Of a DNA stretch of 6,083 nt, positions 1 through 4,764 are shown in pieces. The number at the start of each line of letters is the position of its first letter. The stretch's first letter is position 1. Under the pieces are notes generated by a model. That model was given only the letters and a program-made list of their open reading frames with translations. It did not search any database and was not told the origin of the DNA. The position numbers and the translations under genes were made by a program. Source of the DNA: Lachnospiraceae bacterium UBA7481 (GTDB lineage Bacteria > Bacillota > Clostridia > Lachnospirales > Lachnospiraceae); assembly GCA_002478505.1 (NCBI GenBank), contig DLOP01000034.1:4094-10176 (forward strand). The letters run 5' to 3'.

Positions 1-256
1 AATCCGTGCCGCCTACCAGAAGCGCGATATCCATGAATGTGGAGCCGGGCGGTTTCTTTTTGCCTTCCCAGAATGTGGAGGTCTCCGTCTCCAATAATAC
101 AATGGAAGTCCCCTCCGGGTACTCTTTTCCGTAAACTTCCTTAAACAAAGGAAACATCTGCTCCGGCATGGTGTCAACAATGGCCTTTAAGATCTCATCC
201 CACAGTTTACGGCCATCATAAACGGCGGTTTGCTTCATCAGTGTTTTCTCTGACAT
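1..256 (-). CDS. Rpn/PD-(D/E)XK nuclease-transposase-like protein, N-terminal part (runs off window)
   Basis: This is an incomplete reading frame. It starts at an ATG at 256 and stays open for 85 codons to the window edge, so the C-terminal part is missing. The start is supported by an AAAGGAGA Shine-Dalgarno sequence a few bases upstream (about 261-268). The visible residues include a charged N-terminus, a helix-like stretch with MPEQMFPLFKEVYGKEYP (residues 30-47), the strand-like SIVLLETET (51-59) and a glycine/lysine-rich turn followed by MDIALLV (75-81). That order resembles the Rpn family of recombination-promoting nucleases/putative transposases, in which an Asp of this kind precedes an E-x-Q/K motif. 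The E-x-Q part would lie outside the window, so the family call is an inference from overall look. The gene has its own promoter (492-520) and a leader of about 230 nt with hairpins and a 30-bp tandem repeat. It could equally be another uncharacterised Lachnospiraceae family. Confidence 0.7.
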   Translation of the reverse strand, partial: MSEKTLMKQTAVYDGRKLWDEILKAIVDTMPEQMFPLFKEVYGKEYPEGTSIVLLETETSTFWEGKKKPPGSTFMDIALLVGGTD

Positions 257-275
257 ATAATCTCCTTTCGTCTTC

Positions 276-395
276 TCTTTTGCTGCAATGCTTAAGTCAT
301 TGAAATCTTTTCCTGCAACGGTTAAAACTCTGTAATCTTTTGCTGCAACAGTAAAACCTCTGCAATCCTTTCCTGCAACGCTTAAATCACTGCAA
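276..395. repeat. Four tandem 30-bp repeats, in frame with the downstream gene
   Basis: Four contiguous 30-bp units lie at 276-305, 306-335, 336-365 and 366-395, with no spacers. A degenerate partial fifth unit (TTAAAACTGTGAAAT) follows at 412-426. On the minus strand each unit holds TTGCAG-like hexamers 17 and 13 bases apart. The period is a multiple of three. In the frame of the 1-256 gene the stretch 257-406 has no stop and encodes decads of the form A-[GA]-K-[DE]-x-x-x-[LF]-[ST]-[VI], while the other two minus-strand frames are broken by stops. No ATG, GTG or TTG opens this frame after the TAA at 407-409. It may therefore be an untranslated leader element, a decayed N-terminal coding repeat, or a set of tandem protein-binding sites. 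Confidence 0.85.
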
Positions 396-427
396 ACGCC
401 AACGGGTTACATTAAAACTGTGAAATA

Positions 428-440
428 TGGCGAAACGCCA
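428..440. other. Small perfect hairpin in the leader
   Basis: TGGCG-AAA-CGCCA is a perfect 5-bp stem with a 3-base loop. It falls inside the predicted transcribed leader of the 1-256 gene, just after the larger hairpin at 446-473. The octamer AAACGCCA also occurs at 394-401. The stem is short and could be incidental on its own, but paired with its neighbour it suggests a structured 5' leader. There is no U-tract on the minus strand, so it is not a terminator. Confidence 0.45.
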
Positions 441-445
441 GAATG

Positions 446-473
446 TTTGGACTGCCCAGACGGCAGTCGCAAA
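446..473. other. Hairpin flanked by AATGTTT direct repeats
   Basis: GACTGCC (450-456) pairs perfectly with GGCAGTC (462-468) around a 5-base loop. The stem extends through TTTG/CAAA (446-449 with 470-473) if one G at 469 is bulged. AATGTTT lies on both sides, at 442-448 and 472-478. On the minus strand the hairpin sits about 12 nt into the predicted transcript of the 1-256 gene, and the sequence beyond it is not U-rich, so it is better read as leader structure than as a terminator. On the plus strand T-rich sequence follows, but there is no plus-strand gene to end. Confidence 0.5.
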
Positions 474-491
474 TGTTTTTCACGTGTGCTT

Positions 492-520
492 AGTATATCA
501 GCTATGATAGATTTTGTAAA
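492..520 (-). promoter_or_regulatory. Sigma-A-type promoter for the 1-256 gene
   Basis: On the minus strand TTTACA (515-520) is followed after exactly 17 bases by TATACT (492-497), one mismatch from the -35 consensus and one from the -10. It lies in an AT-rich stretch starting 8 bases after the stop codon of the YunG-like gene. A start near 485 would give a leader of roughly 230 nt before the ATG at 256. The nuclease-like gene can therefore be expressed independently of the glycosyltransferase operon, though read-through is also possible because no terminator is visible after 529. Confidence 0.7.
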
Positions 521-528
521 TATATATT

Positions 529-981
529 TTAATGTTTACTAGATTCCTTCAACTTTTCCTCAAGCGCGCGTTTCAAAGCCTCATACCGCAGCCGTTTCTC
601 TTCCTTAGCAAAATGCTCCTCCCGAAACTGCTCCGGATTGCCCTCATAGACAAGCTCCGCAGCCTCCTCTCCAAACTGCTCGCTGGTCAGGTCAAAGCAG
701 CAGTCACCGATCACATTGTAACAATGATAATTTCCGCCCGGTCTGAGGATCCCATAGACTTTGCCGCCAAAAATATCCTGCGCCAGAAATGCCGTGATGG
801 AGCATTGTCCCAGCGTCTTATTGTCCTTACTCCATTCCTCCCTCATTCTGGGCGCGCAGGTATCGGCGCACCAGAGTTCCGATAAGAGATCATACAGTTC
901 CCTTGGGGAACGGATTTTCTCATATTCTTTACAGATCGGCTGTACCAAGGCATTTTCCCAGCCATAAAAATTGTATTCCAT
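529..981 (-). CDS. YunG-like protein of unknown function with possible Cys-His-Asp site
   Basis: This 150-residue soluble protein has no signal peptide or membrane segment. Residues 31-103 resemble Bacillus YunG: an early Trp-containing helix, then TLGQCSITAFLAQDIFGG (56-73), NYHCYN (84-89) and CFDLTSEQF (95-103). The conserved-looking C60, H86 and D97 are placed like a papain/NlpC/transglutaminase-type triad, but catalysis is my inference and the family has no established reaction that I know of. Residues 116-150 form a Lys/Glu-rich, probably helical tail that is longer than I expect for YunG. The start is supported by AGGAGGG at 992-998, 10 bases upstream of the ATG. It lies 35 bases after the GT-C-like gene and is probably the last gene of that operon, although its GC content is visibly higher than that of the two genes before it. 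Confidence 0.85.
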   Translation of the reverse strand: MEYNFYGWENALVQPICKEYEKIRSPRELYDLLSELWCADTCAPRMREEWSKDNKTLGQCSITAFLAQDIFGGKVYGILRPGGNYHCYNVIGDCCFDLTSEQFGEEAAELVYEGNPEQFREEHFAKEEKRLRYEALKRALEEKLKESSKH

Positions 982-1016
982 ATACCTTTTACCCTCCTGA
1001 ATTGATCTGATTTGTA

Positions 1017-2792
1017 TTACCCGGCAGTCTTTTGAATATCATCAAAACATCTTCCGCAATCATAGAGGAAGAAAAACATCAAAAACAGGCTGATGGTCAT
1101 GCTTGGCCAGAAATATCTGTAATCCGACCACCCCGATGCGATAAATAGGGCAGCTAAATTCATGATGATAGGCACATACGGGAACAAATGAAATAATTTC
1201 TGTTTTTTTTGTTTGCAAACAGTTACAGCGAGCATAATCAAAATCAGCAGATTATATATTCCTGTTCTCCATAAAAACAAATATAAAAGCGTATTATTTG
1301 TGACCCAATTACAAAAATCAGTGATTATATATGTCAATTTATTGTACACACGAGGGGGATAGGTTGCATCCGTCAACCATTCTTCCAAGTGATTTACACA
1401 TCCTGCACATTCATCATTTGGTCTGGCAATGCTCCAAATAACAGCATTTCTTGTGGCTATTGCCATAACCATTTCTTTTGGATTTTGAATGATACTTTTA
1501 CAATAGATCCTCAGGAATTCAACAGTTGAATAACCGCTTGGTTCTTCTTTATTATAATTAACATCATATGGATTATATACCCAATTGCCCGGATCATCAT
1601 TTGTGATTTTGTTGATTACTTCCATCACTTCTTCCGAAACCGGCCTGCCCATATAATACGGATACATCATATCATTTGCCAAAGAGAAAAATTTTAATTG
1701 CGGAGCTGACTCTATGTTCATATACTGATAAAGCGGGCCTTTAACCAGCACGATCAACATAAGGCACATAATGCATGAAAAAATTGATTTCTTTGAAAAC
1801 TTTACAAAAAACGGAAGCAGGATCAAAACCGCACCTGCCGGCAAAATTCCGTTTTGTCGAAAAAGACAAGTAAAAACCACAGCTAAAATGAATTGAACAT
1901 ACCAACTCCATTTATTCTTATACTCATCCCATTTCATAACGAGCTTGACCAAAAGAAGCGTTAACCATAAAATAGACGTCATATACGGTATATCTTTCCA
2001 TAAAGTCACAAGCTGAATAACATTACTCATGCCAAAAGTAATAAATATATATAACAGACCTAATAATTTTTTTGAAAATCCGCATCGATACAAAAATAAA
2101 ATACCATCTACAAAAACAGCACAAAAACAAATATCCTGAACAATGATCAAAAAAGAAATTGAATCACATATTTTTAATAGAAGGCTTAAAACAAATATGT
2201 AAAAAGGGGGATGCCAATCTAACATTCCCGCCGTTGGATTATGTCCCATATTATAACAAAACATAGAATCCGGTGAAGTAATTGCAGGGTTGAACGCAAT
2301 CAGAAAAATGATACACGGGATCATCATGATCCCGATAAGAACAAGACGCGTTGATAACTTCGTTTCATGCTTTGAAATTTCTATTAGCTTGACAGATCTG
2401 CTCAAAAAGGCGATAAAACGTTTAATGATCGGGCACACCCAGCAAAATGAGAGCATAAAATATACAAGCTTTGGATAAATGATCTCATATTGTATAGTTG
2501 ACTTCAAAAAGTAGATCCCGGTAAATGCCACCGTTCCATAGATCTCCAAAATTATTTTTATCATTTTTTTCCATGGTTTATCAAATATTTTATTTACTTC
2601 CGGAGAAACAGCATCCCAAGTATAAATTGAAAATACGCAAAGAACATAACAGAGAATACGGATGCTTTCAGAAATCTGATTCTGTAACGGTCTTAATGTG
2701 AGATAACAACATATAAGCGCAATAAGGATATAACAATATTTAAAAACATTTTTAATATCTGTAATGTTTTTTTTAAAATTATGAATAAACAT
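1017..2792 (-). CDS. Polytopic GT-C-type glycosyltransferase-like membrane protein
   Basis: This 591-residue protein has roughly 13-15 hydrophobic segments by eye, grouped at about 18-350 and 510-578. Between them a long hydrophilic loop (about 352-500) is likely extracellular. The motifs fit the GT-C/PMT-like superfold: N-PAITSPDS (168-176, acidic D175 in the first long loop), DWHPPFY (192-198), LWKDIPY (264-270), FRQNG (311-315) and SDYRYFWP (556-563). Such proteins transfer a sugar from a polyprenyl-phosphate carrier to an acceptor outside the membrane. It may belong to an uncharacterised DUF-type family within that fold, so substrate and acceptor are unknown. The ATG lies 3 bases after the stop of the GT2 gene, and its ribosome binding site overlaps that gene's end, fitting a donor-synthase/transferase pair. 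The gene is strongly AT-rich compared with the genes outside the operon. Alternative: a flippase-like or polymerase-like membrane protein. Confidence 0.85.
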   Translation of the reverse strand: MFIHNFKKNITDIKNVFKYCYILIALICCYLTLRPLQNQISESIRILCYVLCVFSIYTWDAVSPEVNKIFDKPWKKMIKIILEIYGTVAFTGIYFLKSTIQYEIIYPKLVYFMLSFCWVCPIIKRFIAFLSRSVKLIEISKHETKLSTRLVLIGIMMIPCIIFLIAFNPAITSPDSMFCYNMGHNPTAGMLDWHPPFYIFVLSLLLKICDSISFLIIVQDICFCAVFVDGILFLYRCGFSKKLLGLLYIFITFGMSNVIQLVTLWKDIPYMTSILWLTLLLVKLVMKWDEYKNKWSWYVQFILAVVFTCLFRQNGILPAGAVLILLPFFVKFSKKSIFSCIMCLMLIVLVKGPLYQYMNIESAPQLKFFSLANDMMYPYYMGRPVSEEVMEVINKITNDDPGNWVYNPYDVNYNKEEPSGYSTVEFLRIYCKSIIQNPKEMVMAIATRNAVIWSIARPNDECAGCVNHLEEWLTDATYPPRVYNKLTYIITDFCNWVTNNTLLYLFLWRTGIYNLLILIMLAVTVCKQKKQKLFHLFPYVPIIMNLAALFIASGWSDYRYFWPSMTISLFLMFFFLYDCGRCFDDIQKTAG

Positions 2793-2795
2793 AAG

Positions 2796-3950
2796 CTAGT
2801 CCTCTTTTTTAAAATCAATTTTCAAAATACCCACCATAAATCCAAAGAAAACTGACTGCAAACCTATTTCAAGTACTGATACAGCCGGAATCGCTATTCT
2901 CATGGATATTTCAGGCACAAGTTCCGAAAATCCCTTAGAACCCCAGTATAACAATGCGCAGATACTTAATACGATTCCAATGACAGTAAGAAAGATACCC
3001 CCAAAAATAAACGTATCCTCTTTCAACCGTTTATTCCAATTTACAGATGAATTATCCGGCAAAAAATGATGGTTATAAGCATACAGCTTTACAAGAAAAA
3101 ACATACCCATGATATTCAATCCAAAGATAATAAAAAACATACAATATAAAAGCGTATGGATACTGAAAGTTATTTTAAAAGCAGAAATCTGTCCAAACAA
3201 AAGAAAAACGCTTCCCAGTAATCCTATTGCCAGTAATGCAATGCCCGGATATAAAAACAGCCAATTTGGAGCGTACATAAATAAGAATTTTAAATGACGC
3301 CATCCATCGCGGAAACTTCTTAAATGCGGCGCCCGGCTTCTTCCATCCTTTTTTAAAGTTGTCGGAACCTCTGTGATCTTCAGATGATTTAATTCAGCCA
3401 TAACTACCATTTCACTTGCATATTCCATTCCGGTAGTTTTAAGACCAAGCTTCATTATACTCTCACGATTATAACCTCTTAACCCACAATGAAAGTCCTT
3501 TATCTTACTCTTGAAAAAAAGCCTTCCTATAAATGACAGAACAGGGTTTCCAATATAACGGTGATGCCAAGGCATCGCCCCCGGTTCAATACCTCCGGCA
3601 AAACGATTGCCCATGACAAGCTCATATCCTTCCCTCAGCTTTTCAACAAAAGGCATAAGGTTCGAAAAATCATAACTATCATCCGAATCACCCATGATAA
3701 CATATTTTCCTTTAGCCTCATTGCATCCTGTGATCAATGCGCTTCCATATCCTTTGATTTTAACATTGACTACCCTGGCACCTTCTCTTTCGGCTATTTC
3801 AATACTTCCATCTTCACTGCCGTTATCAGCGATCAAAACTTCCCCATCTATTTGACTGGATTCTAAAAATGACTTTGCTTTCTTTATGCATACAGCTAAA
3901 GTTTCCGCTTCATTTAAACACGGCATCAATATTGATAATTCACACATCAT
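2796..3950 (-). CDS. GT2 family polyprenyl-phosphate sugar synthase-like glycosyltransferase (DPM1/GtrB type)
   Basis: This 384-residue protein has an N-terminal GT-A domain (about 4-225) and four C-terminal membrane helices (about 229-252, 263-289, 314-337 and 352-376). The GT2 landmarks are ILMPCLNE (7-14), ADNGSEDGS (41-49), the nucleotide-sugar/metal motif GDSDDSYD (87-94), GNRF (114-117), DFHCGLRGY (152-160) and the MEYASEM helix (175-181). Family knowledge indicates transfer of a hexose from UDP- or GDP-sugar to a polyprenyl phosphate (undecaprenyl phosphate in bacteria) at the cytoplasmic face; the sugar cannot be read from sequence. It is the first gene of the AT-rich operon and precedes a GT-C-like partner. 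Two Met codons open the frame. AGGAG at 3954-3958 is only 3 bases from the ATG at 3950 but 6 from that at 3947, so the true start may be 3947. Confidence 0.92.
   Translation of the reverse strand: MMCELSILMPCLNEAETLAVCIKKAKSFLESSQIDGEVLIADNGSEDGSIEIAEREGARVVNVKIKGYGSALITGCNEAKGKYVIMGDSDDSYDFSNLMPFVEKLREGYELVMGNRFAGGIEPGAMPWHHRYIGNPVLSFIGRLFFKSKIKDFHCGLRGYNRESIMKLGLKTTGMEYASEMVVMAELNHLKITEVPTTLKKDGRSRAPHLRSFRDGWRHLKFLFMYAPNWLFLYPGIALLAIGLLGSVFLLFGQISAFKITFSIHTLLYCMFFIIFGLNIMGMFFLVKLYAYNHHFLPDNSSVNWNKRLKEDTFIFGGIFLTVIGIVLSICALLYWGSKGFSELVPEISMRIAIPAVSVLEIGLQSVFFGFMVGILKIDFKKED
2800..2805 (-). promoter_or_regulatory. RBS for translational coupling
   Basis: AGAGGA on the minus strand lies inside the last codons of the GT2 gene, 7 bases before the ATG at 2792. 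The GT2 stop (TAG, 2796-2798) falls between this site and the ATG. Ribosomes ending on the GT2 message are thus placed to restart on the GT-C-like gene, which implies linked production of the two proteins. Confidence 0.6.
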
Positions 3951-3953
3951 TTA

Positions 3954-3958
3954 CTCCT
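3954..3958 (-). promoter_or_regulatory. RBS that favours the second Met of the GT2 gene
   Basis: AGGAG on the minus strand is followed by TAA, then ATGATG. Spacing to the first ATG (3950) is 3 bases, unusually short; spacing to the second (3947) is 6, nearer the normal range. The protein may lose one Met relative to the longest frame. Confidence 0.55.
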
Positions 3959-4044
3959 ATCGTATTTTGCGTCATTGATTGATTCGTCATTTGACTACTT
4001 AAATTTACATAATTCATTAAGGAAAACAATATTTGATACCATTT

Positions 4045-4073
4045 ATTCTCTCAACATCAACCTATTTTGTCAA
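4045..4073 (-). promoter_or_regulatory. Promoter candidate for the glycosyltransferase operon
   Basis: A consensus -35, TTGACA (4068-4073), is followed after 17 bases by GAGAAT (4045-4050), which matches the -10 consensus at only four of six positions. An overlapping alternative is TTGATG (4055-4060), a 16-base spacer and an extended TGG-TATCAA (4033-4041). Either gives a leader of about 80-110 nt before the GT2 start. Placement just after the cupin terminator supports a new transcription unit here; which -10 is used is unclear. Confidence 0.5.
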
Positions 4074-4123
4074 GTTTTTAAGAAAAATAACATTATAAAT
4101 ATCAGGAAAATGCTGCCCATGGA

Positions 4124-4171
4124 ATCAAAAGAATTGCCGCTCCATGACTGACACGTCATCCTGGAGCGGCA
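4124..4171 (-). terminator. Rho-independent terminator after the cupin gene
   Basis: TGCCGCTCCA (4135-4144) pairs perfectly with TGGAGCGGCA (4162-4171), giving a GC-rich 10-bp stem around a 17-base loop that can itself form a small TGAC/GTCA stem. On the minus strand the hairpin begins 20 bases after the cupin stop codon and is followed by ATTCTTTTGATT, an interrupted but U-rich tail. It separates the cupin from the glycosyltransferase operon. The plus-strand side lacks a T-tract, so it reads as unidirectional. Confidence 0.75.
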
Positions 4172-4191
4172 CCCTATTCATTATTCGTTCA

Positions 4192-4620
4192 TCAGTACTC
4201 TTCTCTATCAGCATCTGCCTTCGTGGGATGCACTGTTCCCCTCTTATGATTGGGAGGTGCATATACGGAGGACACCTTTAAGGCATTCCTTCCGGTATTG
4301 ACAACATTATGCCCTGTTCCGGCAGGGATAAAAACAGCGTCTCCGGCACATAATTTTTGTTGATGATCCGGATGTTTTTCACATTCCCCGATTTTTACTA
4401 CTGCCGTTCCCTGCTCTACTCTGATCAATTGATCCGTGTTCGGATGAACTTCAAAACCAATCTCACCACGGGGCGGAATACTCATAACCGTCATCTGCAA
4501 ATGGCATCCTGTCCAGACGGTCGTACGGAAATTTTTGTTTTGTATCGCTGTCTGTTCAATATTTAAAACATAGGGATTTGGTTCGTGATCTGTTTGATCC
4601 GCGCAATGACTGCAACTCAT
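4192..4620 (-). CDS. Small single-domain cupin protein
   Basis: This 142-residue protein has one cupin barrel at about 38-122. Motif 1 is GEIGFEVHPNTDQLIRVEQG (52-71): H59 is kept, but the classical second His is N61 and the Glu position is Q64. Motif 2 is PAGTGHNVVNTG (99-110) with H104. APPNHKRGTVHPTKADAD (121-138) forms a conserved-looking tail seen in mannose-6-phosphate-isomerase-like small cupins. The N-terminus has a CSHC pair (C3, C6) that could add a metal site. A metal-dependent enzyme or a sugar/ligand-binding role are both possible, and no substrate can be named. AAAAGGAGA at 4627-4635 supports the start. It lies 144 bases after the ABC binding protein and is followed closely by a terminator. 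No strong promoter is visible in the gap, so it may be co-transcribed with the binding protein or have a weak promoter of its own. Confidence 0.9.
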   Translation of the reverse strand: MSCSHCADQTDHEPNPYVLNIEQTAIQNKNFRTTVWTGCHLQMTVMSIPPRGEIGFEVHPNTDQLIRVEQGTAVVKIGECEKHPDHQQKLCAGDAVFIPAGTGHNVVNTGRNALKVSSVYAPPNHKRGTVHPTKADADREEY

Positions 4621-4764
4621 GAAAAGTCTCCTTTTAATCTCTCTCTATCATGATATGCATTGCGGGGGATTATGTGTGAATGCAGATTTCTTATTGCCCT
4701 GCCACCTCTGTACCATACCATATTCCTCTACTGCCTATTTGATACCATCCGGCTTTTCTTCTGA

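Noticed and set aside
276..395. 30-bp repeats considered as a CRISPR array
   Set aside because: The units are contiguous with no unique spacers between them and diverge from each other; they have no dyad typical of CRISPR repeats.
446..473. Hairpin as terminator of the YunG-like gene
   Set aside because: On the minus strand the downstream sequence is CCAAACATTCTGG, not U-rich, and the hairpin lies beyond the promoter of the next gene.
532..885. Plus-strand open frame of 117 codons
   Set aside because: It lies antisense to the YunG-like gene, which has clear family motifs and a ribosome binding site; the plus-strand product has no recognisable features.
4650..4680. Promoter for the cupin gene (TTCACA at 4675-4680 with TATCAT at 4650-4655)
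   Set aside because: The 19-base spacer is long; too weak to list as a feature, although a weak promoter is possible.
4621..4764. Terminator of the solute-binding protein gene
   Set aside because: I found no GC-rich hairpin followed by a U-tract on the minus strand in this gap, only short imperfect GGTATGGTAC-type symmetry.
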